From NCBI GenBank assembly GCA_024644345.1, contig JAHELE010000009.1, positions 1 to 45,364 on the forward strand: DNA of 45,364 nt, given 5' to 3'. The DNA is from Actinomycetes bacterium. GTDB taxonomy: Bacteria > Actinomycetota > Actinomycetes > JAHEKZ01. Below, in pieces: positions 28,590 through 39,429 of the stretch (the stretch's first letter is position 1; every line of letters starts with the position of its first letter). Both the position numbers and the translations under genes were made by a program. The notes beneath the pieces are model-generated. The model worked only from the letters and a program-made list of their open reading frames with translations. It ran no database searches and was not told the origin of the DNA.

Positions 28590-29685
28590 CCCCCACCGAT
28601 TTCGCACCAGCCGCCGGTCGCACCTCGATCACCTCCGGAGCCGAGAGATCGCGCGCCACGAAAGCGTCGTGCACCCCCGCCGTCACCTTGCCTGCCGCGG
28701 ATCTGTCGGCGAGGACGACCGCACACCCACCCATGCCGGCCCCGGTCAGTCGTGCGCCGAGGGCGTCGGCCGCCATAGCCGAGTCGACGATCAGGTCGAG
28801 CGCCGGAGTGCTGACCTCGAAGTCGTCGCGCAGGGATGCGTGCGACGCCAGCAGGTGAGGGCCGATCCGCTCGGGCCGACCGAGTCGGAGCAGGTCGACA
28901 ACGGCGTGTACCCGGGCGTTCTCGGTGACCACATGTCTAGCCCGGGCCCGCAAGGTGCGGTCCGCAAGCCGCTCAACCTCGGCCGGGTCGTGAACGTCCC
29001 GCAGCGACCCCACGCCAAGCTCAGCAGCAGCCGCATGGCACTGGTCGACGCGCGCGGCGTAGATGCGGCCGCTCGTCGAGTGCCGCTCGCCCGAGTCGAC
29101 CACGAGCAGGACCAGCCCGGCTTGGGTGATGTCGAACGCCACCGGGCGCACCTCCCGGGAGCGGCTGTCGATCAGCACCAGGTGATCGGACTCCGAAAGC
29201 ATCACGGCGGCCGGGTCCAGGTACCCGACCGGCGCGCCGATGTAGTCGTTCTCCACCTGCTGGGCCCACCTGGCCACCTGGCTCGGCCGGACCGGGCGAC
29301 CGGCTGCCTCGAGGAACGAGCTGAGCGTGGCGCACACCAGGGCAGCGGACGACGACAGGCCCGCGCCGGACGGCAGGTCGCCGTCGAGTGACGCGGCTGC
29401 CCCGTCGATGGGCACGCCGAGATCGCGCAGCAGCTGCACCGAACCCGCTACGTACGCCGCCCATCCTTCGACCCGGCCGGCGGCCACCAGGTCCAGCGGC
29501 AGCGCCAGCGGCGACTCGCCGTACTGCGTCGACCGAACCGACAGCACTCCGGACCGATCCAGCCGGACATCCACCTCGATCCCGAGGTCGATGGCACACG
29601 GCAGGGACCACCCGTCGTTGTAGTCGGTGTGGTCGCCCATCACCGTCACGCGTCCGGGGGCCCACCACCGGGCCGCTCCCGCCAT
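28582..29685 (-). CDS. galK: Galactokinase / GHMP kinase
   Basis: GDHTDYNDGWSLPCAIDLG, GDLPSGAGLSSSAALVCA, GARLTGAGMGGCAVVL (all three GHMP motifs). Confidence 0.9.
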   Translation of the reverse strand: MAGAARWWAPGRVTVMGDHTDYNDGWSLPCAIDLGIEVDVRLDRSGVLSVRSTQYGESPLALPLDLVAAGRVEGWAAYVAGSVQLLRDLGVPIDGAAASLDGDLPSGAGLSSSAALVCATLSSFLEAAGRPVRPSQVARWAQQVENDYIGAPVGYLDPAAVMLSESDHLVLIDSRSREVRPVAFDITQAGLVLLVVDSGERHSTSGRIYAARVDQCHAAAAELGVGSLRDVHDPAEVERLADRTLRARARHVVTENARVHAVVDLLRLGRPERIGPHLLASHASLRDDFEVSTPALDLIVDSAMAADALGARLTGAGMGGCAVVLADRSAAGKVTAGVHDAFVARDLSAPEVIEVRPAAGAKSVGAS

Positions 29686-29697
29686 GGCTCCGGCGGA

Positions 29698-29847
29698 CTA
29701 CGCCGCCTCAGGCCCTTCGGCTGGGGTGGGCGGCAGATACCCCGTCGTGTCGATGGGCTGCGGCCGACGGAGCAAGGAGACTGCGAAGGCAGCCAGAGCG
29801 CCGAGCAGGAACCCCGCTGCCACCGCGCCCAGCGTTCGTCGCGTCAC
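29698..29847 (-). CDS. Small single-TM protein (49 aa), not in the ORF track
   Basis: Hand translation: [52 protein letters not shown] start overlaps parB TGA (GTGA), galK ATG 12 bp after its stop. Confidence 0.65.
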   Translation of the reverse strand: MTRRTLGAVAAGFLLGALAAFAVSLLRRPQPIDTTGYLPPTPAEGPEAA

Positions 29848-30860
29848 GCGTCGCCCCGCAGCGCCCGCGACGCGTCAGGGGCGATCACCTGCACGATGCG
29901 CTCGAGATCGTCGACGGTGGCGAAGGTGATGGTGATCTTTCCCTTGGTGCGGCCCAGATCCACGGTCACCCGGGTCTCCAGCTGGTCGGAGAGCGCAGCT
30001 GCCAGATCAACCAGGGCCGGGTTACTCGGATCTTTTGTATGCTTTTGTCTGGTTTTGTCCTCATCGTCGTCCAGGCCCAGGGTGACCAGCTCTTCGACCG
30101 TGCGCACCGAGAGCCCCTCGGCCACGATCCGTGCCGCGAGGCGCTCCTGCTCTTCGGCGGTATCCAGCGCGAGTAGGGCTCGGGCATGACCGGCGGAGAG
30201 CACACCGGCCGCCACCCGGCGCTGCACCCCGGTGGGCAGCCTCAGCAGGCGGAGGGTGTTGGACACCTGGGGCCGCGACCGGCCGATCCGCTCGGCCAGC
30301 TCCTCTTGAGTGCAGCCGAAGTCGCTCAGCAGCTGACCGTAGGCCGCCGCCTCTTCGAGCGGGTTGAGCTGGGCGCGGTGCAGGTTCTCGAGCAGGGCGT
30401 CGCGCAGCAGCACATCGTCGGCGGTCTCTCGGACAATGGCCGGAATGGCGGTGAAGCCGGCCTGCCGGGCGGCTCGCCACCGACGCTCGCCGGCCACGAG
30501 CTCGAACTGGTCGCCACCCAGCGGGCGGACGACGATGGGCTGCAGCAGTCCCACCTCTTGGAGGGAGAAGACCAGTTCAGCGAGCGACTCCTCGTCGAAC
30601 ACCTGGCGTGGCTGTCGCGGGTTCGGACTGATCTGGCCGACCGGGATCTCTGCGTAGTGGGCCAGATCGGTGTCCGAGCCATTACCGGAATGCACCACCT
30701 CGAGGGTGTCGGACGGCCGCTCGCTCTCGGAGGGCGTGAGCAGGGCATCGGCCACCACCCGGGAGCCGCTGCCGGACGGCGAGACCGCGGTCCGGGTACC
30801 TGGTGCGCTGGGAATCAAGGCCCCCAGGCCGCGTCCGAGACCACGCTTCTTGTCGGTCAT
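29844..30860 (-). CDS. parB: Chromosome partitioning protein ParB
   Basis: [59 protein letters not shown] 30860 overlaps parA stop. Confidence 0.97.
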   Translation of the reverse strand: MTDKKRGLGRGLGALIPSAPGTRTAVSPSGSGSRVVADALLTPSESERPSDTLEVVHSGNGSDTDLAHYAEIPVGQISPNPRQPRQVFDEESLAELVFSLQEVGLLQPIVVRPLGGDQFELVAGERRWRAARQAGFTAIPAIVRETADDVLLRDALLENLHRAQLNPLEEAAAYGQLLSDFGCTQEELAERIGRSRPQVSNTLRLLRLPTGVQRRVAAGVLSAGHARALLALDTAEEQERLAARIVAEGLSVRTVEELVTLGLDDDEDKTRQKHTKDPSNPALVDLAAALSDQLETRVTVDLGRTKGKITITFATVDDLERIVQVIAPDASRALRGDA

Positions 30861-31846
30861 GACGAGACACCGCTTTCTGGGGTCGAGGCCCGATGTGCCA
30901 TCTCGCGGGCCGCCTCGAGGTACGAGAGCGCCCCACTGCTGCCGGGATCGTAGGTCAGAACGGTCTGACTGTAGCTGGGCGCCTCGGAAACACGCACAGA
31001 CCGAGGGATGGCCGTGTCGAGCACCACGCCCCCGAAGTGCTGCCGCACCTCGTCGGCGACCTGCGCCGCCAGCCGGGTGCGCCCGTCGTACATGGTCAGG
31101 ACGATCGTCGAGACGGCGAGGTCCGGGTTGAGGTGCGACTGGATCAGCTCGACGTTGCGAATCAGCTGCCCCAAGCCCTCGAGCGCGTAGTACTCGCACT
31201 GGATGGGGATGAAGACCTCCCGGGCCGCCACGAAGGCATTGATGGTCAGCAGCCCCAGTGACGGCGGGCAGTCGACGAACACGTAGTCGTATCGGCGCCC
31301 GGCGTTGTCCGAGTCGCGCAGGAGGGCGGTCAGCGCCCGCTGGAGGCGGCTCTCACGAGCGACCAGCGACACCAGCTCGATCTCGGCGCCCGCGAGGTCA
31401 ATGGTGGCGGGAACGCAGTCCAACCCGGGAATCGCTTCGACCGGGTGGACCGCCGAGCTGAGCGGCTGCCCCTCGACGAGGACTTCGTACACGCTCGGCT
31501 CACCCGCGTGGTGGGGCACGGCCAAGGCGGTGGAGGCGTTGCCCTGCGGGTCGAGGTCGATCACGAGTACCCGGAGGCCGTGGAGGGCAAGGGCGGCCGC
31601 GACGTTGACGGTGGTCGTCGTCTTGCCGACGCCGCCTTTCTGATTGGCCACGGTCAGGATCCGGGTCTGCGGCGGGCGGGGCCAGACCTCGGTTCGGCCA
31701 CCGCGGATCCTGGCTGCCGCTGCGGCCGCAGCCGCGATGGGGGTCTCGTCGTCCGCGGTCGCCTCCGTTTCACGTGAAACGGTGATCGGGTCAGCCGGGG
31801 TCAACGGGTACACCATCTCGGTCGGGGCCGGGGAGTCGTCGCTCAT
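30857..31846 (-). CDS. parA: Chromosome partitioning ATPase ParA
   Basis: [28 protein letters not shown] Walker [20 protein letters not shown]. Confidence 0.97.
   Translation of the reverse strand: MSDDSPAPTEMVYPLTPADPITVSRETEATADDETPIAAAAAAAARIRGGRTEVWPRPPQTRILTVANQKGGVGKTTTTVNVAAALALHGLRVLVIDLDPQGNASTALAVPHHAGEPSVYEVLVEGQPLSSAVHPVEAIPGLDCVPATIDLAGAEIELVSLVARESRLQRALTALLRDSDNAGRRYDYVFVDCPPSLGLLTINAFVAAREVFIPIQCEYYALEGLGQLIRNVELIQSHLNPDLAVSTIVLTMYDGRTRLAAQVADEVRQHFGGVVLDTAIPRSVRVSEAPSYSQTVLTYDPGSSGALSYLEAAREMAHRASTPESGVSS
31766..31781. promoter_or_regulatory. parS centromere-like site
   Basis: cgtttcacgtgaaacg, contains the 14-bp core gtttcacgtgaaac, inside parA 5' coding region. Confidence 0.93.
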
Positions 31847-32490
31847 GCGTCCTCCGTTGCGGCGCGCACCACTCGGACAATGTGGGTCACGTTAGCGCCC
31901 TCCCCGGACGTGATGACCTCGCGGTCGACGACGCCGAGCCTATCGAGGGTCGATCCCGCCGACGCCAGCTCGTCCGATGCTGCCGCCCCCTTCAGGGCCA
32001 GGAGCGTTCCACCCGGCCGCAGCAGCGGCAGCGCCCAACCGGCCAGTCGGTCGATCGGGGCGACCGCCCTGGCCACCACGACGTCGTGCCCCGGCCGCTC
32101 GCGCGCGTACTCCTCAGCGCGCGCCCGAGTCACCGTCACCCCGGGAAGATCGAGATCGGCCACGACCTCACGCAGAAATGTCTCGCGCCGGAGGAGCGGC
32201 TCGAGCAGCACGACCCGCAGGTCGGGGCGGAGCATCGTGAGCACCAACCCGGGAAGTCCGGCACCGGAGCCCAGGTCACACACGCTCGCCGAGCGCGGCA
32301 GAAACGGTTCGAGGGTGGCGCAGTTGAGCACATGGCGACACCAGATCCGGTCGACCTCGCGTGGACCAAGCAGCCCGCGCTCGACTCCCGGGCCAGCCAG
32401 CCAGCCGGCATAGCGCTCGGCGGCCGGGGTCGCGGCGCCGAACCTCGCCCGAGCCTCCGGGGGCGCCGTCAGAGGTTTCACGTGAAACAT
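31843..32490 (-). CDS. rsmG: 16S rRNA (guanine527-N7)-methyltransferase
   Basis: MFHVKP..., RIWCRHVLNCATLEPFLP, VCDLGSGAGLPGLVLTMLRPDLRVVLLEPLLRRETFL; start placed at ATG 32490. Confidence 0.95.
   Translation of the reverse strand: MFHVKPLTAPPEARARFGAATPAAERYAGWLAGPGVERGLLGPREVDRIWCRHVLNCATLEPFLPRSASVCDLGSGAGLPGLVLTMLRPDLRVVLLEPLLRRETFLREVVADLDLPGVTVTRARAEEYARERPGHDVVVARAVAPIDRLAGWALPLLRPGGTLLALKGAAASDELASAGSTLDRLGVVDREVITSGEGANVTHIVRVVRAATEDA
32475..32488. promoter_or_regulatory. parS centromere-like site
   Basis: gtttcacgtgaaac perfect core, overlapping rsmG start codon. Confidence 0.93.
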
Positions 32491-32524
32491 TCCGGCGGAG
32501 GGCCTGCCCGTCCCTGGTCGTCGA

Positions 32525-33034
32525 TCAGGAGGGCTGAACGACGACGTAGCGGTTCGGCTCCTGGCCCTCCGACTCACTGGTCAGCCCGGCGGCGGCCACG
32601 GCATCGTGCACGATCTTCCGCTCGAATGGGGTCATCGGGTCGAGCTTGACCGGTTCGCCTGACTCCTTGGCCGCCTCTGCAGCCGCCGTCCCGGCCTTGG
32701 TCAGCGCCGCTCGCTTGGCCAGACGCCAACCGGCGACGTCGAGCATCAAGCGGCTTCGCTCACCGGTCTCGCGCAACACGGCCAAGCGAGTGAGCTCTTG
32801 CAGGGCATCGACCACAGCACCGTCATCGCCCACGAGATGGTCGACGTCCCCACCGACCAGCGAGACCATCGCCCGTTCGCCCTCGACGTCCATGTCGATG
32901 TCACCGTCGAGGTCGGCGATGTCGAGCAGCTCTTCGATGTAGTCGGCCGCGACGTCGCCCTCGCGCTCCAGGCGCTTGGCCAGCGAGCTGTCGTCGGTCG
33001 TTGCCTCGGTCACCTTCTCAGTCGCGTCACTCAT
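32525..33034 (-). CDS. jag: Jag/KhpB-type KH-R3H RNA-binding protein
   Basis: AADYIEELLDIADLDGDIDMDVEGERAMVSLVGGDVDHLVGDDGAVVDALQELTRLAV; R3H LDPMTPFERKIVHDAVAAAGLTSESEG. Confidence 0.93.
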   Translation of the reverse strand: MSDATEKVTEATTDDSSLAKRLEREGDVAADYIEELLDIADLDGDIDMDVEGERAMVSLVGGDVDHLVGDDGAVVDALQELTRLAVLRETGERSRLMLDVAGWRLAKRAALTKAGTAAAEAAKESGEPVKLDPMTPFERKIVHDAVAAAGLTSESEGQEPNRYVVVQPS

Positions 33035-34026
33035 GGTGTCTCCTGGTCAGGGGGGGTCTCGGGGCCGTCAGGGGGGGTCTCGGGGCCGTCAGGGGCGCGC
33101 CCCTTGCGTTGGCTGCGGGGTTTGCGCTTGGGCTGCTTGCGCACGTTCTTTGGTTCGGGGTCGGCGGGGTCCTCACCGATCGTCGGGGCCTCGCCCCTCA
33201 GCTCGCCCTTCTTGGCCGCCTTCTTGGCCTGCCGTTCCTCCCACTCGGCGAAGGCTTGGCTTCCGGGCGCCGGATTGTTCCTGATCACGTAGTACTGCTG
33301 GCCCATCGACCAGACGTTCGTCGTGAGCCAGTAGATCAGGACACCGATCGGGAAGTTGATGCCGAACACTGCGAACATCAGCGGGAACACGTACACCAGC
33401 AGCTTCTGCTGCTGCAGGAACGGGTTGGAGTCGGCGTTCGAGATGCCCTTCACCAGCAGCTGCTTCTGCGTGATGAAGGTGGTCGCGGTCATCATGGCAA
33501 TCAGGACAAGCGAGACAATCCGGATATTGAGCATGGCGTCCGGGTACGACGCTGCATCCATGAAGCTGGCCGAGATCGGTGCCCCGAAGATTGTCGCCTG
33601 CGCTGCCGAGTCGACGAGCTCCTTATTCATCGGACCGATCGGGTTGTCCTGGGCCACCCCGTAGCGCAGCACATGGAAGAGCGCGAAGAAGATCGGCATC
33701 TGCAGCAGGATCGGCAGGCACGACGAGAACGGGTTCGTCCCGTTCTCGCGGTACAGCTTCATCATCTCTTCGGACTGCTTTTGGCGGTCGTCCTTGTACC
33801 GCTTCTGGACCGCCTTGATCTCGGGCTGCAAGATCTGCAGTGCTCGCTGTGCCTTGATCTGCTTGACGAACAGCGGAATGAGCAGGATGCGGATCACGAC
33901 GACTAGACCGGCAATCGACAGCGCCCATGCAGCGCCGCTGGTAGCGGGGAAAATCAGGCTCCAGAACGAGTGCCAGGCCGCCAGGACCCAGGCGACGATC
34001 CAATAGAGCGGATCAAGCAGACCCAC
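33031..34026 (-). CDS. yidC: YidC/Oxa1 membrane protein insertase
   Basis: MGLLDPLYWIVAWVLAAWHSFWSLI; RALQILQPEIKAVQKRYKDDRQKQSEEMMKLYRENGTNPFSSCLPILLQMPIFFALF. Confidence 0.97.
   Translation of the reverse strand: MGLLDPLYWIVAWVLAAWHSFWSLIFPATSGAAWALSIAGLVVVIRILLIPLFVKQIKAQRALQILQPEIKAVQKRYKDDRQKQSEEMMKLYRENGTNPFSSCLPILLQMPIFFALFHVLRYGVAQDNPIGPMNKELVDSAAQATIFGAPISASFMDAASYPDAMLNIRIVSLVLIAMMTATTFITQKQLLVKGISNADSNPFLQQQKLLVYVFPLMFAVFGINFPIGVLIYWLTTNVWSMGQQYYVIRNNPAPGSQAFAEWEERQAKKAAKKGELRGEAPTIGEDPADPEPKNVRKQPKRKPRSQRKGRAPDGPETPPDGPETPPDQETP
33046..33087. repeat. 21-bp perfect tandem duplication in yidC 3' end
   Basis: gtcagggggggtctcggggcc x2 followed by a partial copy; encodes PPDGPET heptads. 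Confidence 0.9.
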
Positions 34027-34029
34027 AGG

Positions 34030-34311
34030 TCACGCTCCTGTCAGAGGGGTCGCGGGCAGGTCACTGCTCCGCGTCGATCGAGGCGGGGGCACGTGGTCGA
34101 CGCCGCCCGGCGTCCACGGGTGGCATCGACCGAGCCGGCGAACCGCCAGCCAGGTACCGCGCAGCACGCCGTGGGTTCGCAAGGCCTGTTCGGCATAGGC
34201 CGAACAGGACGGGTAGTAGCGACAGGTCTGCGGGGTGAGGGGTGAGATCACCCGGCGGTAGACCCAGATCGGCGCCACGGCGATCGCCACCGCCACCCGG
34301 CGCAGCGTCAT
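34030..34311 (-). CDS. yidD: Membrane protein insertion efficiency factor YidD
   Basis: [32 protein letters not shown]. Confidence 0.96.
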   Translation of the reverse strand: MTLRRVAVAIAVAPIWVYRRVISPLTPQTCRYYPSCSAYAEQALRTHGVLRGTWLAVRRLGRCHPWTPGGVDHVPPPRSTRSSDLPATPLTGA

Positions 34312-34670
34312 GAGGTGGATCCTGGTGCCGTGGGCACCCGCAGGCGGGCCGCAGCCCGCGAGAGGTCGTCGGCCAGCTGGTCGGACGTGGCGCCGGCTGC
34401 CGTCGGCAGCGCGCGCACGACGACGAGGTCACCTGACTGCCAGCGCCCGAGGTCGGCGGCGCAGACGCGGCGCAGACGCCGAACCACTCGGTGACGCGTG
34501 ACGGAGTTGCCGACGGCCTTGCTGACGACGAATCCGATCCGCGGCGTCTCGGGGCAGTCGTGCCGTGACCTGACGTGGAGAACGAGGGTCGGGGATGACG
34601 AGCGGCGTCCCCCTCGGACTGCCGCGCTGAAGTCGGCGCTCCGACGCATTCGGTGAGCTGCGGGCAACAC
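34308..34670 (-). CDS. rnpA: Ribonuclease P protein component
   Basis: [47 protein letters not shown]. Confidence 0.96.
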   Translation of the reverse strand: MLPAAHRMRRSADFSAAVRGGRRSSSPTLVLHVRSRHDCPETPRIGFVVSKAVGNSVTRHRVVRRLRRVCAADLGRWQSGDLVVVRALPTAAGATSDQLADDLSRAAARLRVPTAPGSTS

Positions 34671-34673
34671 CGG

Positions 34674-34811
34674 TCAGGCAGCGAGGCGGGCGCGGCCCTT
34701 ACGGCGGCGCGAGGACAGGATCGACCGGCCGGCGCGGGTGCGCATGCGGAGCCGGAATCCATGGGTCTTGGCCCGACGACGGTTGTTGGGCTGGAACGTA
34801 CGCTTGGACAC
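34674..34811 (-). CDS. rpmH: 50S ribosomal protein L34
   Basis: (M)[47 protein letters not shown] start 34811. Confidence 0.97.
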   Translation of the reverse strand: MSKRTFQPNNRRRAKTHGFRLRMRTRAGRSILSSRRRKGRARLAA

Positions 34812-35091
34812 GAGAGGCTCCGTGAGATGGCCGGGGTAGGACGGGCAGTGCGGGACGGGCAGTGCGGGGGCAGCCCCCGCGGGCAAGGAGTACGGCTGGT
34901 CGCGCCCGCTCGATGCGTGCGCAACGCCCTAAGGTACAACGCCGGCCCGGGGGTCGGTCAAACCGGGCCCCGGCTAGCGGTGCGGTCCGGGCCATCGCTG
35001 ACGACACGATCGACCAACAGACAATCATCGCAAAGATGATCCAGGGGGTGGGGGAGACACGCCGCTCGACCGTCGCTACGGTGGGTCCTCG

Positions 35092-35262
35092 TTGTGGACA
35101 ACCGCTGGACGCCATCACGAGTGACCGGTAGCGTCCGCCCTCGCCCACACATCCATCGGCCATCCGGCCGTTGGGTTCATTGAGGCGTTGAACGGCCCAC
35201 CCACAGCCTGTGGATGAACGTGTGGATCTAGGCCCTGACCTGCGATCTTCGGTTGTGGACGA
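35092..35262. promoter_or_regulatory. DnaA-box cluster upstream of dnaA
   Basis: ttgtggacaa (35092-35101, contains perfect TTGTCCACA on minus), tgtggatga (35209), tgtggatct (35221), tgtggacga (35254). Confidence 0.65.
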
Positions 35263-35302
35263 CCAACAGCTGAGGCGCACGGGGAGAAGTGGAGGGGCAG
35301 GT

Positions 35303-36730
35303 GTGACCACGCAGACCCAAGACCTGGCCACGGTATGGAACCGAGTGCTCGGCACCCTGGCTGACGAGGCCGGTCCCCAGGCCGGGGCCTTCCTGCGGCT
35401 CACTCGTCCGGTGGGTGTGGTGGAGGACACTGCACTCCTGGCCGCTCCCAACGAGTTCACCAAGGATCTCATCGAGAGCCGGCTACGACCGCACGTCACC
35501 GAGGTGCTCTCACGTGAGCTCGGCCGCGAGGTGCGGATCGCCGTCACCGTCGAACCCGAGCTGGCCAGTGAGATCGCGGCCACCGACGACGACGAGCTCG
35601 ACGCCGAGACCCTGGCCGCCGATGCCACTCGGATCCCCGACGACGCCGCCAGTCGTCCAGGAACCGGCACCCCGGTGCCGCGCTTTGACTCAGACTCCCG
35701 CCTCAACCCCAAGTACACCTTCGACACGTTCGTGATTGGCGCCAGCAACCGCTTCGCCCACGCAGCTGCGGTCGCCGTGGCCGAGGCACCGGCCAAGGCC
35801 TACAACCCGCTGTTCATCTACGGCGGCTCCGGTCTGGGCAAGACCCACCTTCTGCACGCGATCGGCCACTACGCACGCAACCTCTATGCCGGAACGCGCG
35901 TGCTCTACGTCAGCTCAGAAGAGTTCACCAACGACTTCATCAACTCGATCCGCGACGACAAAGCCCAGGCTTTTCAACGGCGATACCGCGATATCGACGT
36001 CCTCCTCATCGACGACATCCAGTTCCTCCAGGGCAGGGTGCAGACCCAGGAAGAGTTCTTCCACACCTTCAACACCCTGCACACCGCCAACAAGCAGATC
36101 GTCATCACCAGTGACGTCTCTCCGCAGCAGCTGTCGGGGTTCGAGGACCGCATGCGCACCCGCTTCACCTGGGGCCTCACCACTGACGTCCAGCCACCCG
36201 ACCTCGAGACCAGGATTGCCATCCTCCGCAAGAAGGCAGCGCAGGAGAAGCTGCAAGCTCCCCCGGAGGTGCTCGAGTTCATCGCCAGCAAGATCGCGAC
36301 CAACATCCGTGAGCTCGAAGGCGCTCTGATCCGGGTGACCGCCTTCGCCAGCCTGAACCGCCAACCGGTCGATCTGGCCCTCGCCGAGATCGTGCTCAAG
36401 GACCTCATCCCCGAAAGCAGTGGCCCCGAGGTCACCAGTGCGCTGATCATGGCGCAAACGGCTGCCTACTTCGGGCTCACCCTCGACGACCTCTGTGGCT
36501 CGAGCCGCAGTCGGGTGCTCGTGAACGCCCGACAGATCGCCATGTACCTGTGCCGAGAGCTCACCGACCTGTCGCTGCCCAAGATCGGACAGCAGTTCGG
36601 CGGCCGCGACCACACGACGGTGATGCACGCCGACCGGAAGATCCGCCAGCTGATGGCCGAAAGGCGCAGCGTCTACAACCAGGTGACCGAGCTCACCAAC
36701 CGGATCAAGTCGCAGGCCCGGCAGGGGTGA
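35303..36730 (+). CDS. dnaA: Chromosomal replication initiator DnaA
   Basis: [55 protein letters not shown] start 35303. Confidence 0.98.
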   Translation: MTTQTQDLATVWNRVLGTLADEAGPQAGAFLRLTRPVGVVEDTALLAAPNEFTKDLIESRLRPHVTEVLSRELGREVRIAVTVEPELASEIAATDDDELDAETLAADATRIPDDAASRPGTGTPVPRFDSDSRLNPKYTFDTFVIGASNRFAHAAAVAVAEAPAKAYNPLFIYGGSGLGKTHLLHAIGHYARNLYAGTRVLYVSSEEFTNDFINSIRDDKAQAFQRRYRDIDVLLIDDIQFLQGRVQTQEEFFHTFNTLHTANKQIVITSDVSPQQLSGFEDRMRTRFTWGLTTDVQPPDLETRIAILRKKAAQEKLQAPPEVLEFIASKIATNIRELEGALIRVTAFASLNRQPVDLALAEIVLKDLIPESSGPEVTSALIMAQTAAYFGLTLDDLCGSSRSRVLVNARQIAMYLCRELTDLSLPKIGQQFGGRDHTTVMHADRKIRQLMAERRSVYNQVTELTNRIKSQARQG

Positions 36731-37121
36731 CATCGTGACGCTCTGCGAGATCCCCGTGATCACACTGGGTACACACCTTGGGGACAACCCTGTGGACTAC
36801 TTCGGGTTTCCCGTGGGTTCGCTGGGGACGAGCGGTGGATTTCACCGGCCGTCCCCCCGGCCGTCCACGGATCGTCACCTGTCGGACGCCGTGCAGACAC
36901 ACCTGGCTGTGGAGCGCCCTCGCCGCTGTGACCTGCGAAGAAGCCGGTCGTCCACATCGTCCACCGCACCGACGACGACGACGAGTACTCATTCATCACT
37001 CCATCAGAGCACCGCAGTAAGCCACGTCTGCTCTGCCGTCAACCGATCACGTACAGTGACGACGTCGATGCGGGTACGCTCATGCGTCCCGCATCTGCCG
37101 TCCTGATCCGGAGGATTTTTC
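36731..37121. other. oriC: Putative oriC (dnaA-dnaN intergenic region)
   Basis: 391 bp non-coding with DnaA-box-like 9-mers: tggggacaa 36779, tgtggacta 36791, ccgtccacg 36861, tcgtccaca 36948, tcgtccacc 36957. Confidence 0.8.
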
Positions 37122-38270
37122 GTGAAGTTCCGCGTCGACCGCGATGTCTTTGCCGAGGCCGTTGCCTGGGCCGCACGCAGCCTGCCCAGCCGTCCTCCGC
37201 TCCCGGTGTTGGCCGGCCTGCTGATCGACGCCCAAGACGGTGGACTCACGCTCAGCTCCTTCGATTACGAGGTATCCGCTCGGGTCGAGGTGGAGGCGGA
37301 CGTCAACGAGGCCGGTTCGATCCTGGTATCCGGTCGTCTCCTGGCCGACATCACGCGCAGCCTGCCCAATCGACCGGTCGAGATGAGTACCGAGGAGGGT
37401 GACCGCAAGGCTCAGCTGGTGTGTGGCAGCTCGAAGTTCAGCCTGCAGACGCTCCCCCGTGAGGACTACCCCTCATTGCCGGTGATGCCCGATGCGGCCG
37501 GGACGTTGCCGGGCGAGGAGTTCGCGGCCGCGGTTGCCCAGGTTGCCGTCGCCGTGGGACGCGATGACACGCTGCCCGTGCTCACGGGTATCCGGGTCGA
37601 GTTCGAGGGGGATCGGCTGGTCCTGGCGGCCACCGACCGTTACCGCCTCGCGGTGCGTGAGCTGCACTGGGCCCCAGGCCGGACCGACCTGACGACCGTG
37701 GCGCTCGTGCAAGGTCGTTCGTTGGCAGACACCGCCCGAGCGCTTGCCGATGCCGAGTCAGTCACAATCGCGCTGACCGGAAGTGGGGCTGGTGAGGGCC
37801 TGATCGGTTTTGAGGGTGCAGCCCGGAACGAGAGCCGCCGTACGACCAACCGGTTGCTCGATGGTGAGTTCCCGAAATACCGAGCTCTGCTGCCAGCCGA
37901 GTCCAGCTCGGTCGCGGTGATCGAGTCCGCGACACTGCTCGAGACGGTCAAGCGAGTCGCGCTGGTGGCTGATCGCAACACTCCGGTTCGCCTGGCGTTC
38001 GAGGACGGTCAGCTCGTCGTCGAGGCCGGAGCCGGTGACGAGGCCCAGGCGGTCGAGACACTGGACTGCGCCTTCACGGGCGAGGCATTGACGATCGCGT
38101 TCAACCCGCAGTTCCTTCAGGAGGGCATCGCCGCACTCGGTACCGCCTACACCGAGATCTCTTTCACGACGTCCACGAAGCCGGCCGTCATCGCTGGTCG
38201 CACGGAGCCGGAGTCCGCGAGTGACGGCAGCTACCGGTATCTGATCATGCCGGTGCGTCTGTCCGGCTGA
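37122..38270 (+). CDS. dnaN: DNA polymerase III beta sliding clamp
   Basis: [37 protein letters not shown] ... [12 protein letters not shown]. Confidence 0.98.
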   Translation: MKFRVDRDVFAEAVAWAARSLPSRPPLPVLAGLLIDAQDGGLTLSSFDYEVSARVEVEADVNEAGSILVSGRLLADITRSLPNRPVEMSTEEGDRKAQLVCGSSKFSLQTLPREDYPSLPVMPDAAGTLPGEEFAAAVAQVAVAVGRDDTLPVLTGIRVEFEGDRLVLAATDRYRLAVRELHWAPGRTDLTTVALVQGRSLADTARALADAESVTIALTGSGAGEGLIGFEGAARNESRRTTNRLLDGEFPKYRALLPAESSSVAVIESATLLETVKRVALVADRNTPVRLAFEDGQLVVEAGAGDEAQAVETLDCAFTGEALTIAFNPQFLQEGIAALGTAYTEISFTTSTKPAVIAGRTEPESASDGSYRYLIMPVRLSG

Positions 38271-38280
38271 ACTGCTCCCG

Positions 38281-39429
38281 GTGTACGTCGCAGCGCTCGA
38301 GCTGGTCGACTTCCGCTCCTACTCCCATGTCCAGATCGACCTGCACCCAGGGGTGTCAGTCTTCGTCGGCCGCAACGGGCAGGGCAAGACCAATGTCGTG
38401 GAGGCCCTCGGCTACCTGGCGACACTCGGCAGCCATCGCGTAGCGGCCGATCATCCGCTCGTTCGCCACGAAGCCGATCGGGCTGTGGTCCGCGCTGCGG
38501 TGGAGCGGGCCGGCCGTCGCCTGCTGCTCGAGGTCGAGATCGTTCCGGGCAAGAGCAACCGGGCGCGTATCAACAAGTCCCAGCTGCCACGACCGCGTGA
38601 GCTGTTGGGTGTCCTACGGACGGTCATGTTCGCTCCGGAGGACCTCACATTGGTGAGGGGCGATCCTGACTCGAGGCGGGGATTCCTCGACGACCTGATG
38701 ATGCTGCGCACACCTCGGCTGGCAGGAGTCAAGGCCGACTACGAACGCACACTCAAGCAACGCAATGCGTTGTTGAAAAGCGCTGCGGCAACGAGAGGCT
38801 CGTTCGACATCACCACTCTCGCCGTCTGGAACGACCATCTCGTCCAGCTGGGCAGCGAGCTTGTCCATGAGCGGCTGATGCTGGTGTCGGACCTGCAAGC
38901 ACCGGTGCGTCAGGCGTACTCAGATCTTGCACCGGCCGGGGGGAACGCACAGCTCGGCTATCGGGCGTCCTGGACGGACATTGCGCCCTTGGAGTCCCAG
39001 CTGTCACGCGACCAGATCTCCGGTGAGTTCGGCGCGACCCTTCTCCGGGTGGAACGCGATGAGCTGCAGCGTGGGGTCACCCTCGTCGGGCCCCATCGCG
39101 ACGACCTCGTGCTTCGACTCGGCGAGCATCCGGCTAAGGGCTACGCCTCCCACGGTGAGTCGTGGTCGATGGTGCTGGCGCTGCGGCTTGCGTCGTTCGC
39201 GCTGCTGCGGATGGACGGTGACGACCCGGTGCTCATCCTGGACGACGTGTTCGCCGAGCTCGACTCGACCAGGCGTGAGCGGTTGGCCCACATGGTGGTC
39301 GATGCCGAGCAGGTGCTGGTGACCGCCGCAGTTGCTGACGACATTCCTTCCACCTTGTCCGGAGACCGGTTTACAGTCGAGGCAGGACAGGTGTTGGGTG
39401 ACCCGGCCACCGATGGGGGTGACGTGTGA
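38281..39429 (+). CDS. recF: DNA replication/repair protein RecF
   Basis: [47 protein letters not shown]. Confidence 0.97.
   Translation: MYVAALELVDFRSYSHVQIDLHPGVSVFVGRNGQGKTNVVEALGYLATLGSHRVAADHPLVRHEADRAVVRAAVERAGRRLLLEVEIVPGKSNRARINKSQLPRPRELLGVLRTVMFAPEDLTLVRGDPDSRRGFLDDLMMLRTPRLAGVKADYERTLKQRNALLKSAAATRGSFDITTLAVWNDHLVQLGSELVHERLMLVSDLQAPVRQAYSDLAPAGGNAQLGYRASWTDIAPLESQLSRDQISGEFGATLLRVERDELQRGVTLVGPHRDDLVLRLGEHPAKGYASHGESWSMVLALRLASFALLRMDGDDPVLILDDVFAELDSTRRERLAHMVVDAEQVLVTAAVADDIPSTLSGDRFTVEAGQVLGDPATDGGDV

Noticed and set aside
27405-28607. 400-aa minus-strand ORF opposite the cwlM-like gene
   Set aside because: Antisense shadow; amidase motifs on the plus strand explain the region
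30861-31199. N-terminal extension of the parB ORF
   Set aside because: Lies inside parA in another frame; [17 protein letters not shown] is the typical ParB start
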